Origin: Mycoplasmataceae bacterium
GTDB lineage: Bacteria; Bacillota_I; Bacilli_A; Mycoplasmatales; Mycoplasmoidaceae
Direction of reading: 5' to 3'
Assembly: GCA_020024755.1 (NCBI GenBank)
Contig: JAHHTH010000008.1
Span: 1-25,803, forward strand
Length of the DNA stretch: 25,803 bases
Positions within the stretch are counted from its first letter, which is position 1; every line of letters begins with the position of its first letter. A program made the translations under genes and the position numbers. Shown here piece after piece: positions 6,561 to 17,697 of this stretch. Under the pieces are notes generated by a model that did no database searches, was not told where the DNA came from, and was given only the letters and a program-made list of their open reading frames with translations.

Positions 6561-9500
6561 ATGAATAAAAGAATCAAAAAAATTAGAACTAAAAGTTTAC
6601 TAGTTGGGTTGACATTTGGTGCTGTAACAGGTGCTAGTGTTACTTCAGCTATTGCACTTAGTAAGACTAATACTGCAATAGCTACAATGACTAAACAAGC
6701 ACAAGAAAGAAATGCTGATGAAGGTTATTTAACAGGTAATTTCTTGATCAATGAAGACTTCTCTATGAGTGTTCCTACTGATAAAGTATCACATTTTGCA
6801 AATGAAAGTCATAGAACTACTGTAGCTTGTACAACAGCTAAATATATTATTATGCCAGATGCTGAAAATGGTCTAGTTGCCGTAAATAAGTCAGATGGTA
6901 AAGTGGCTCAAGTTTTACAATTACACTATAATCGTGGTCCATTAAAAGATCAATGTGCTTCTGTTGCTAAAATTATTGCAAAGTCATTAGTTTATCTTGA
7001 AACAGTTCGTGATGACTTATCAAGTGAAAGAGGTAGTCAATCTATTATTGGATATCTTTCATCGACAGATATTCTTCAATCTAATTTACCTAATGATGCA
7101 AAAAAATTCTTTTTTCCTAATGCAGGATGTACAACTTCCCCTTATGCTATATTAAGAATGAAATTTGACGATAATTTAGGTCAATTCAGTATTGCAGATA
7201 ATCCTACAAATTCACTAAACTGTGGTATTTGATATGTTCCTTCATATGCTGGTACTGATGCTGCAACAGCAGGTAGTGGATATACTGCTCCAATTTCATC
7301 ACCTAGTATGTTCTATGATGAATATTACAGTTTTACATATTCAGTAAATAACAATATTGGTGGATATGAAACTGATGGAAATAGAGGAATGACTATTTTT
7401 ACTCACTCAAAGCCAAATGAAACATATCAAGTTTCTTTACAAGATTATGATAATGCACCAGAACAAGATGCTCCTGGTGATGAACCGCCATCATATGGAG
7501 ACCCTGTTAAACCACTTAGACCTAATATGTCTACAAGAGCTTCTGACTCAAATATTGCTTCAGCATCTATGGTAACAATAGGTAATGATGTTTATCTAGC
7601 AACACTTGAATTAACTAGAAAAGATCGTATGACTACTCCATATAATAGTGATTGAGAAGATCCTGAAAATATGGGTCCTATAACTCCAACTGAAGATGAA
7701 TATCCTGGTTATGAAATTGTTGATCATGCACCAGATGAATGAAAAAAAGGTGTAATCTCATTAAGAAAGGCAACTGGTATAAATTCAGGTAATGCAGGCG
7801 ATACACTTAATTTTGAATACCTTCAAAATGGATATAATTCTGATTCATATTTACAAAATGGAGCTTATGTAAATAATAAATATCCTTCTTATATGAAAGG
7901 TGATTTAGGTAACACTGTAGTAAGTAATGCAATCTCCGGTGGTTATTTAGCTCTAGATCCTAGTAACAATAATCATCTTATTTGAAGAACTGTGTTGGTT
8001 AGACCTTCAGATAGTGGTCAAGACCAAGAATTTATTGATATCACATTTAATTTATCAGATGGTTCAATTGTTCAAGATAAATCATTTAAGATCTACACAA
8101 CAGAAGAAACAATTCCTTCAGGTCAATCTAATGCATTCCAAATGGACATTGCAGGTGGTAAGATTGTTGGTAATAGATTATACATTTCAGCTTCAAAGGC
8201 AAAAAATACTGCTACTGGTGATCTTGCACACAACATTCCATTAGTTATTGATATTTCTTTACCAAATGCTGGTGATTTACTAAAGAATCCATTCCAAAAA
8301 TCTACACATGATTTCTTTGTTCCAGATTTTATATCAACTGGGGACCCAAGAAATACTAGTAGTTCTACAATTAATAGTTCAACAAATCCATTCGTTGTAG
8401 TACCAGTAGTTTCAGATGATGGTGTACGCTATCAAGATAGTTTAATGCTAATTGAAAACAAAGGTAACCCTTCAACACCTACTGAAACAAAGATGTTTGC
8501 AGTTAACTGTGCTGCTAAAGATTATCAAGCTACATGAGGTTATCTAACAAGATTAGTTGGTGATATAACTAATGAACTTGTTGTTAATGAAAGTAACATT
8601 GATGCAGCTACTGTGGATAAAGCAAGATTAGATGAAATCATGGCTAATAGTAGTGTACTTGTAAATTCATTAACTCAATATAGTGTTAACTCTACATTTG
8701 ATGCTACCATCAAAACTAAAGCTGATGGTCTTACTGATGAAGAAGTTACACTTAATAACTATGCAGGTAGAATTCCTTTAAAACAACTTTGAGTAGATCA
8801 TGCTTTCTGAAAAGATAGTCAAAACCGGGTATCAGCTCCAATTGGAAAAGAACTAAATTTAACTGTAACTGGTTTCAAAAAATGTACTACAGAAGCTAAC
8901 ACATCTGATGATTCTATTGGACCAGGTGCTATCAATATTGGTTGAACTACATATTTAAAACAATTAGGTCCAGGTATGCCTCCTGACTTAACTAAACAAA
9001 CAATACTAAAAGCATTGAAAAAAGGTGAAATGAATGCCTTTAGAAGTTTATTTAAATACCTTCCAGAAGACTTTAGAGCTGAAGATTTAGTTTCTGCTAC
9101 AAGTTACACTGATGGTTTAGGTCTTAACACTGTTGGTCACCTTACTTTAACAATTAAAAACTATGTAAAAGATGGTAAAGTACACAAAGACGATGGTACT
9201 ACATTAGAAGTTAGAGATATTAAAGTTTGAGGTATTAGAACTGACTACTATACTGTTATTAGTAAAATTCCAGAAACAGCTGAATTAGAAGTTACAGTTG
9301 ATGGTAACAAAGCTATCTGTGACGAAGGTGTAATGGATATTGTTAAGCAAAAGATTAAAGAATATATTCAACAAGAAGTTGATGCAGATAAGTGAGGTCA
9401 AATCCCATCTACTTTCCACGTAATTGATGATAAATTTGAATTTGTTGATTTATATACTCCAACTACAACATGAGCTAAAGGTTCTGGTACTGTAAAAGTT

Positions 9501-12500
9501 TATGTAACAGAATACTATGATGGTGGAAGAGAAATTTGTATGACTCCGAAACCTATTACATTTACAATTCGTGGTTTAGGAAATTATAATACTTCTTATT
9601 CTAAACAACCTGGCGATTTTACATATACAGGTGAAAAAGAAATTTCTGCTAAAACTATAACTGCTCAAGAAGCAACAGATGCAGTAGCACAAGCTATTCA
9701 AACTCATCCATCTCAAGGTAATTTCATTACAGGTCCATTAGTAAATTCAGGTCTTGATAGATCTAAAATTACAAGTGAACAATTATCTATTAGTTTATAT
9801 CTAGGGGTAAACGATGGTGGATTAGCAACTCCAACATCAAGATGAATTAATTTCGGTATAAATCCTAATTTTGGTTGAACTAATGGTGAATTAGGATGTA
9901 ATATTAGAAATTTATATACTCATGTTGATGGTTTATCAGATAGAGAAACTCATTTAGCTACTGATGGTGGTAACTATAATTACGATCAAATCTTTACTGA
10001 ACCAAGTGTTCCGCCAAAAGTTGATAATACAACTGCATTAACTGATCAACAAGTTAAGGATGCAATTCAAGCTAAAGCTTCTACAATCTTTAGTGGATTA
10101 ACTAAGGGTGAAGATCCAAAATTTACATTTGGTGATAATGCAATTAATAGAACTGATACTAAACGTGGTATTATGTCTGTTACATTTACATTAAACAACT
10201 CATATCCATTCCCTAATCAACAATATACAATTCACATTAATGGATTTGCAGCTGCAGATACTCACATTAAAGATGGAAAAGATGTAATTGATTTAGCATC
10301 TACTAAATGATCTAAATACTCAAACTCTCAATTCCATTTAAATTGAGAAGGTGTTGATCCATCTTCAACTACAATTAATCCTGATAAAACAGATAATAAT
10401 GCTCTAGCTGAACTTAAATCAAGAGTAAAAGATGTTGTAGAAGACCTTCCACCAGAATTTAATTTTGATAATGATGTTAGAGTACAAAGTTGAAATACTG
10501 ACACAGTAGGTGAAGCATCTGTAACATTCACTTTCTCTCGTATCTATGACAAAACATCTAATGGTCATACAAAGAATTTTACTTTCAAATTCACAGGATT
10601 TAAGAAAGAAGGATTAACTACTACAATTGATAACACTAACCAAATTTCAGTTAATGCAGAAGGTAAAAAGAAAACTGCTGATGAAATTGCAAGTAATCCA
10701 GGCTTATTAAATAGTGTAGATTATGGAATTAAAGAACAAATCGTTTCTAAGATTTCAAACCTTGCTGGTCCATTTAATAACCCAGTCAAAAAGGAAGATA
10801 TTGAATTTGCTTCATCAGATATTACTCATGATTCAAATGCAGGAACTGTAACAGTAAAAGTTAGATTAAATAACTGTAAAGGTTGATCAAATGGGGTTAT
10901 TCAACAATCATTAACTCTTGATAACGCAATTACATTAAACGGATTCAAAATACTTCAAAAAACTGAATTCACTTCAAAAAATATAATTGAAGCTCCAAAA
11001 TTAGCAACTATCTCATATGCAGGAAACGCAACTGCAGCTACTATTACTGGTTCAGCTGCAGCTACAAACATGACTGCAAGTACACAAGATGAATTAAATG
11101 GTGCAGTTCAAAAATACTTAAGCACAATTGACTTAAATCCTTACATTAACAACTTGCCTCAATCATATGCAGATAATCCATCTGAGTTCGTAATGAATTA
11201 TGTATCTATTACAGAATCAGAAGCTAACAACTCAACAGGTGAAATTAGCTTTAAATTAGGATTAAGAAAATATAATGATGTAACAGAAGGCAGTTCAAGT
11301 TCTGATGTAACTTTACAAACAGATCTAGGTGCAACTAAGAAAACTAATTTAATGAAACTAACAGGGTTCTACAAAAACCCAGTTGCATTAACAACTAAGA
11401 TTAGTTCTCCAACAGAAGCAATTGCATTAGATACTGTAAGTGGTATCTTGCCTGAAACTTGAGTAAATGGTGATCATGCATCTGTTATTGATACTATGAA
11501 GCAAAAAGCTGCTGCCAAAGTAATCAATCTAGCTTATGACAATAAATCTATTACTAATGGTGAATTATCTTCATTAGCTGCTAGTGATATTGAATTAACT
11601 GACTTTAAATTCAATAATGTAGAAGGTAAGGTAACAGCTACAGTTAAAGTTATTAATAACTTCTCTAAATGTTGAACTGATGGGGTAGTTCATACTACTG
11701 CATTCGCATTCTCTGAAACAATTTCATTCTCAGGATTTAAGAAATTATCTGCAACAGGTGTTATTGAATCTCAAAAAACTCAAACTCAAGATAGATTCAA
11801 AACTATGTTTGCATCTAAAGAATGTCTTCCACTTAGTGAATTAAGCAGTATCATTGAAGCTAATAAATCAAAATGATTCCAAGGTATTGAAGGCAATGTG
11901 AGAATGTCTCTTGACGAAACTCAAACAGTTTACAACATGGATGAAGGTAAGATCATTGCTAAAATCAAATTTGAAGGATATTATAATGCAGAAGGTGTTT
12001 ATAATTCTGGAACTATCTTTGATGAAATTACATTCACAGGATTTATTTCAAATATCCAAGCATTTACTACAACATTAGATGCTTCTCCAATCGAATTAAG
12101 TGGTGCTTCAACTACTGTTGCTACTAATTGATATGGATTTGCACCAAATATTAGAAACTTACTTCTAAATGAAAGAATTAAATACCCAGCATTTAATAGA
12201 CCTATTAATATCAATGATGTTGATGTAACTCCAACTCCAACAGATGATGTTCCGACAGGAATCGATGTTGTAAATGGTAAAGTTTACTTAAAAGTTACAT
12301 TAAATGGTAGCAAATACTGAAATAACAAAGAAGTAAAAGATACATACACTTTCCCAGATGTTATTGCAGTATCAGGATTTAGACCTATTACTCCACTTCA
12401 ACCAATTCACTCTGGTGTAATCACTATTACTGATGACCAATTCAAAGGTTCATTTGCAAGTCCTGAATTATGATCAAAAGATCAATTATTAGATTATGTA

Positions 12501-15500
12501 AAAGCTAATCCAAATAAAGTATTTAAAGAAGGTACTTTAGGTGTAACTGAACAAATGTCAATTCCAGAAGAACCAGAATACAACTTAGATGGTGGTTACA
12601 TTTCATTCAATTTATCTGTATCTAACTATATCAATGATTTAGGTGAATATGATACTACTCACCCAATGGTTATCACAATCAAGATTATTGATTTAAATGA
12701 TAAGGCAACTAGTCCTAACTTATTTACAACAACATTTGATGGTCAAACATTAAAATTACCTCTAGCAGATGCATTACCATCTGAATTTGACAAGATTAAA
12801 GATGACAGAATCACACCACAAATTATCAACAAAATCCACAATCCAGCTTTAGGAAAGAAAATTGAAATTGGTGATATCTCTTACGAAACATCTTCAATTG
12901 TTCACAATAACTCAGATGGTACATTAAGAGTAACAGCTAAATTGAATGGTAACAAGTGATGAGATAATGGTACTATTGATCCATCTCACTCACTAGGTGA
13001 AATTACAATTTCTGGATTTAGAACTCAAAAACAAACTGGTTTAAAGAACCCTTCAGCTGAATGAACAGAAGATTCTTTCAAAACTAAATATGCTAAAGAA
13101 CAACAAGTTTCAAGTGAAGAAATCAAGAGATTTGTTGAATCTAAGAAAGATGAAATGTTCGAAAACCTTGATAAGACATCAACACTTTCAATTAAAGATG
13201 ACATTCAATACAAACCAGCAGAAGGTAAGATTGTTGCTAATGTATTAGTAACTAACTACTACGATTCTAATGGTGACTTACAAGTTGGTAAAACATCTGA
13301 TCCATTACCTGTAACATTATATGGATTTAAAACTGAAGGTTTAACAACAACATTAGATAACACAACTGAAATTTATCATGACTTCAGTACAATTGTTCCA
13401 TCTAAATGAGATTCTGTTCAAGATGAATTAAAGAAATTAGTTGCACCTAAGATTCATTCAGCAGCATTCGGTGTTGAGGTACTTCCAACTGATATCACAA
13501 TTATCCCTAATTCTGTAACTCCAGATAACACAAATGGAAAATTAAAATTCAAAGTAAGTTTAGGAAGTAGTAAATATTGAAATCAAGGTGAAATTCAAGC
13601 AAACCATGAATTTACTGATCAAGAAATTACCGTAACTGGATTCAAGAGTCAAGCAACAACAACAATTGCTACTGAAACTTCAATTCCAATGGATATGTCA
13701 GATAAATATACTAACACATTTGATGAAGCTCAATTAAAGGCATACATCATGGCTAATAAGCAAAAGTTTGCTACTAACTTACCAGAAAGCAATAACTTTG
13801 ATGAATTATTTGAAATTAGTCATTTTGATAACACTAAGATCACAAGTTCAGAAGTTACATTTGATTTAACAGTTAAACATTTCTTTAATGCAGATGGAGA
13901 TGAAATTAATAATGAAGCAGCTCCAGGTGCACCAACTGCTAAATTCACTCTAACAGGATTCAAGAACAGTGGATTCACAACTGAATTAGACAACTCACAA
14001 GTTATTAACTTACAAGGTGTTGATACTATTCTTGGTAAAGATATGGAATCAGCTGCAAATAAAGAAACAGTTCAAAGAGCGATCTTCACTGCAGTTCAAT
14101 CTAAGATTCAATTCTTAGCTAATGGAAAACAAACTTCAGCATTACAATACACTGATTTAGATTTCGCATACCAACCAAATACAGCTGACAATACTAACGG
14201 TCAAGCACAAGTTAAATTAACATTAAAGAATGGTAACGCTTGAGTAGATGCTCAAATTCAAGACAACTATACATTTGGTGATAAAGTTTATACATTAGCA
14301 GGATTTGCAACTAAACAACAAACAACTCCTAACCAAACTAAATTAACAGTTGAAGGAGATTGAACTGGTAAGTTTGCAAATGAATTCAAAGGTCAACCAG
14401 CTCTTGACTTCTTAAATGCAAACATAAAGAAATTATTTAACAACCTTCCAGATGATGCAAAAATAGTAATAGCTAATGATTCACAAATTGTTCCATCAAT
14501 TGAAGAAGGATTTGTAACTATTACACTTAAATTATCTTCATACATTAATGATGCAGGTAATGTAACTAGTGAAGGATGTCCAGACTATACTATTAAAGTA
14601 GATGGATTCAAACACACAGGATATACAACTACATTTACACCTCCAGGTGAATACAAGTTATCAGGTGTAGAAACAATGACCGCTGATAAATATACAACTC
14701 AAGTAGATGTAATTAAAGAAAAAGCATTAGAATTCATTAAAAATACTAATACTAATGAATCTGCACCTACAAAATCTGATATTGAATTACTTGACCCAAC
14801 AGTTGACTTAGTAAACGGTAAAGTAACATTATCAGTACAATTAACACACAACAAGTATTGAGAATTAACTGTACCAAAACAAACTCATAAATTTGACACT
14901 AAGTTAGTAATAACTGGATTCCAACAAGTTAAACCAACTAAAGCAATTCAAGATGCTGTTAACCGTACAGATAAATCATTTGCTTCAATGGTTAACACTA
15001 GCTTCACACAAGATCAAGCTGAAAAGATTTTATGAGAACAAAAAGATACATTATTTACTAACCTACCAACTGATGGTATTACTAAATTTAGTGACTTATT
15101 CACAATCGAAGGATTCACAGCTTCTGAACCTAACCTAGGAAAAGTTTCATTAACATTAAAAACTACTAAATACTTCAATGATCAAGGTGAATTAAGTACA
15201 GATGCAGCTCATGCACCAAAAGTAGATGTAACATTCTCAGGATTCTTAAGTTCAAACTTAACTACTACTTTAATTGATTCTGATATTAAAGCTAGTGAAT
15301 TAGGATTAACAGGATTAGCTACAGAATTTAATTTAGACAATGCAGAATTAACTAATAAATTAAAAACTATTCTAATCTCAAGAATTGTAAAACCAGCATC
15401 TACAGTAGAAGCTCAAGATATTGATGTAGCTATTGCACAAGCACCAAATAATAGAACTGGAAGCTTAAAGATTAAAGTGACATTAAAGAATGATAAATAT

Positions 15501-16916
15501 TCTAATGATCAAGGTAAACCAGTATCTTCACATGAATTCCCAGAATTAATTACTATTAATGGATTCAAGACTCAAAACCCAACTACATTTAATGAAGGTT
15601 CTAAGAATTTACCAGCACCAGCTTCATTTAGTAAAAAACCAACTACAGCATTTACTGAAGAAGATGCTAAGAAGTTAGTTTACGATTACAGAGACACATT
15701 ATATTCAAACTTACCAACTCAAGATGTTAATGGATTCGATGATATCTTTGAACGTTTATCATTCAACAACACTGAACCAACTTCTGGAAAAGTGACAATG
15801 ACTATCAAACTTAAAAAATACTATGATGCAAATGGTGTATTCCAAAATATGCCTAGCAATGAAGTAAATGAAATTATTATTTCTGGATTTGATAGTGCAA
15901 ATGGTACTACTAAATTCGAAAATGGATATGTTCATGGTAATGAAGTGGACATGAGTTCATTTGTTGCTCAAACTTTCACAAAAGATTGAAAGACAAAAGA
16001 ATCAGTTATTAAAGATCAATTAGCTAAACACATTGTTGGAACTGTATATGATCCAACTAATGGAAAATTAACTGCTAGTGATATTGAATTAACTGAAATG
16101 GAAGTTGATCAAGATTATGATAAAGTTCAAGTTCAAGTTCATGTAATTGGAGGCAAAGGACAAGTTAACTTTGAATCAAGACCTGACTTAGATATTACTA
16201 ATGGAAAAGGTATCTGATTAACAGGATTCAAACATGATCAAAATGTTGTATCAAAAGAACCTACTAAAGATGTTTGCACATTAAATGCAAAAGACTTAAA
16301 AGCAAACTACTTTGAAAGTTTTGAATCATTCTATGAATACATTGAAAACTTTGTTTACAATAGAAATGGTTTAGATTTATATAACAAATTAGCAAAACCA
16401 TTAGTATTACCAGTTAATATTCCGGATATTGATGATCAAGGTCCTGATTATATGGATGGTAGAGTTGTTAAGATTAATAAATTTGCTGCTGACGGCGAAA
16501 CTCCTACAGCTAATGACATTACATACTCAAGAAACGATGATTTTGTAGATGTTTCAAACATCAAGATTTGAGTTTCAAAATGATGAGATCCAAATACAAC
16601 ACCTAGTACATCTAGAGCTTCTGCTTCTGATGCAACAATATTAAAACAAGTTCGTGGAACTGGAGACAAAGGTATGTATACAGATGCCGATATCGACAAA
16701 TGTAAAGTAATCACACTAAACATCACTGGCTTAAAGATTGCTACTAAAGGTGAAAGTAATAATAGTGTAACTGCAGGATTAGATAACACTACATTAATTG
16801 CAGTTATCTCTTCAGTATCAATTGCAGCATTACTATTAATCCTATTATTAATCGTATTAATCGTTAAGAAAAAACGTAATGATCAATACATTAAAGATGA
16901 TGAATTTGATGAATAA
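6561..16916 (+). CDS. Giant repetitive membrane-anchored surface protein, 3451 aa
   Basis: One frame of 3452 codons with many TGA (Trp) codons and the first TAA at 16914-16916. The N terminus (MNKRIKKIRTKSLLVGLTF, then GAVTGASVTSAIALS) is a signal peptide or signal anchor without a lipobox Cys. Residues about 35-670 form a non-repetitive region with Cys residues (TTVACTTAKY, KDQCASV, NAGCTTSP, LNCGI) and a Pro-rich stretch near residues 300-325. From about residue 680 to 3400 come about 22 degenerate ~105-aa modules, each ending in a beta hairpin and the motif (T/S/N)GF(K/x). They resemble the mycoplasma lipoprotein-associated domain (PF04200-like), which is an assignment from memory. A C-terminal helix (LIAVISSVSIAALLLILLLI) followed by KKKR and an acidic tail anchors it with the body outside the cell. 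Adhesion, gliding or immune-evasion roles are inference. It is transcribed alone, between its own promoter and a terminator. Confidence 0.88.
8600..16760 (+). repeat. Array of ~22 degenerate modules with an alternating A/B pattern
   Basis: Module ends marked by GF(K) codons occur near 8870, 9226, 9565, 10240, 10595, 10937, 11364, 11732, 12037, 12372, 12690, 13012, 13320, 13635, 13957, 14299, 14601, 14913, 15237, 15559, 15880, 16216 and 16725. From about 10.6 kb they alternate. One type has KYW/GW in the penultimate strand (SKYWNNKEV, NKWWDNGTI, SKYWNQGEI, NKYWELTV); the other has a YYD-NG turn (GYYNAEGVY, NYYDSNGDL, KYYDANGVF). Type-B ends at 11364, 12037, 12690, 13320, 13957, 14601, 15237 and 15880 are 630-673 bp apart, so the real period is ~640 bp (about 213 aa). 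Confidence 0.8.
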
Positions 16917-16943
16917 TCAATAAACCTTAATAAATAAACATTA

Positions 16944-16971
16944 ATATGTACCAGCAATGGTACATATTTTT
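16944..16971 (+). terminator. Terminator after the giant surface gene
   Basis: Nine-bp stem atatgtacc / ggtacatat with loop agcaat, then a run of T to 16971. It ends the surface-protein transcript 28 bp after the stop codon and lies just upstream of the tmRNA promoter. Confidence 0.85.
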
Positions 16972-16982
16972 GTGTTCTATGT

Positions 16983-16988
16983 TAAGAT
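16983..16988 (+). promoter_or_regulatory. -10 box of the tmRNA gene
   Basis: TAAGAT at 16983-16988 is spaced 6 nt before the G at 16995 that starts the mature tmRNA. A -35 would fall in the right arm of the preceding terminator, where no good match is seen. Confidence 0.4.
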
Positions 16989-16994
16989 ATATGT

Positions 16995-17393
16995 GGGGAT
17001 GTCACGGTTTCGACATGACTGATGCTTTTTTAAGTGCAGTGGGGTCTGCCCCTTACAGCTCTAGGTTCAATAAGTGCAGACGAACAAAACAACGAAGTTG
17101 AATTAACTTCATTCGAAGCTAACCAACTTATGGCTAACCAAGCTAACTTTGCATTTGCTGCTTAATTAGCTTTTAGTAAAGTTATTTAAAATTTCTCTAT
17201 TTGTTTAGATAACTTAGTTAAATAGATATATTGTTAGAATTCTTTTATTCTTATATAACAATGAACTGCATAAGAATAATTCTATAGTTGGTTTGCTTTA
17301 CTCCCTCACTATAGAATAAAAAGTAAAGATAAACTGTAGATCTTATTAAAAATTCTTTTATGGAAACGGGTTCGACTCCCGTCATCTCCACCA
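16995..17393 (+). ncRNA. ssrA: tmRNA (transfer-messenger RNA)
   Basis: A 399-nt one-piece tmRNA that rescues stalled ribosomes and tags the nascent chain for proteolysis. The 5' end GGGGATG pairs with CATCTCC before ACCA at the 3' end (one G-U), and the 5' block continues gtcacggtttcgacatgac, a hallmark of tmRNA. The tRNA-like T arm acggg-ttcgact-cccgt lies at about 17365-17382. The tag frame starts near GCA 17076 and ends at TAA 17163-17165. It reads ADEQNNEVELT, then SFEANQLMANQ, then ANFAFAA, so 29 residues if GCA is the resume codon. Long tags are usual in mollicutes, where Lon rather than ClpXP is thought to degrade tagged products. Downstream of the tag are segments expected to form pseudoknots. 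Encoded CCA supports the 3' end. Confidence 0.95.
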
Positions 17394-17394
17394 T

Positions 17395-17444
17395 GTTAGG
17401 TACAGGTTAGTTTTAATATAGTTCAATTCTATAGCCTAGCTCCA
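17395..17444 (+). ncRNA. 50-nt tRNA-like element lacking an anticodon arm
   Basis: Beginning one base after the tmRNA CCA, the element has a 7-bp acceptor-type pairing GTTAGGT (17395-17401) with GCCTAGC (17434-17440; two G-U). It also has a perfect 5-bp T stem TATAG/CTATA (17417-17433) around the consensus T loop TTCAATT, then discriminator T and an encoded CCA (17442-17444). The 15 nt between acceptor and T arm (acaggttagttttaa) resemble a D loop but cannot form both D and anticodon arms. It is therefore a tRNA gene with the middle deleted, or a minimal tRNA-like RNA that could still be processed by RNase P and RNase Z. It is placed between tmRNA and tRNA-Thr with no terminator between, so it should be co-transcribed. 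Function, if any, is unknown. Confidence 0.65.
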
Positions 17445-17460
17445 TTTTATATTTTCATGG

Positions 17461-17534
17461 GCCGAATTAGTTTAGTGGTAAAACAAAGCAATGGTAATGC
17501 TTAGCCAGCAGTTCAATTCTGCTATTCGGCACCA
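17461..17534 (+). tRNA. tRNA-Thr (anticodon GGU)
   Basis: A complete cloverleaf: acceptor GCCGAAT/ATTCGGC, D stem gttt/aaac, anticodon stem aagca/tgctt with loop ATGGTAA (anticodon GGT in DNA, reading ACC/ACU), and a 4-nt variable loop. The T arm is agcag-TTCAATT-ctgct, the discriminator is A, and CCA is encoded at 17532-17534. It forms an RNA gene cluster with the tmRNA upstream. Confidence 0.93.
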
Positions 17535-17544
17535 TATTAGAGAC

Positions 17545-17590
17545 AAATGAGTATCAAACCTTGTAAATTCAAGACTTGATACTCATTTTT
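17545..17590 (+). terminator. Terminator of the tmRNA-tRNA unit
   Basis: A 13-bp perfect stem aaatgagtatcaa / ttgatactcattt with an 18-nt loop holding a small inner stem cttg/caag, followed by a short T run. It ends the RNA gene cluster 10 bp after tRNA-Thr. The stretch from here to 17697 shows no gene. Confidence 0.85.
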
Positions 17591-17697
17591 AATGTTATAG
17601 TGAGTTAAACTGAGGTTGTGGTTATGAAATATAGTATAAGACTATTTTAATGCTTAGAAGTGTATTTATGTGAGTTATAAAATAGGTTTTAGTTTAA

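Noticed and set aside
6561..16916. A chain of many short ORFs, as if the giant gene were a decayed pseudogene
   Set aside because: All pieces share one frame and are separated only by TGA. The stretches I read through contain no TAA or TAG, so it is one intact gene under the mycoplasma code.
6561..16916. P1-type adhesin identity for the giant protein
   Set aside because: It shares only the general plan (signal segment, large ectodomain, C-terminal helix). The GF(K) modules and the absence of recognisable P1 sequence argue against naming it so.
17590..17697. A tiny ORF or promoter between the tRNA terminator and mtaB
   Set aside because: The only ATG frame (near 17624) gives about eight codons. 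No TATAAT or ribosome-binding site stands out.
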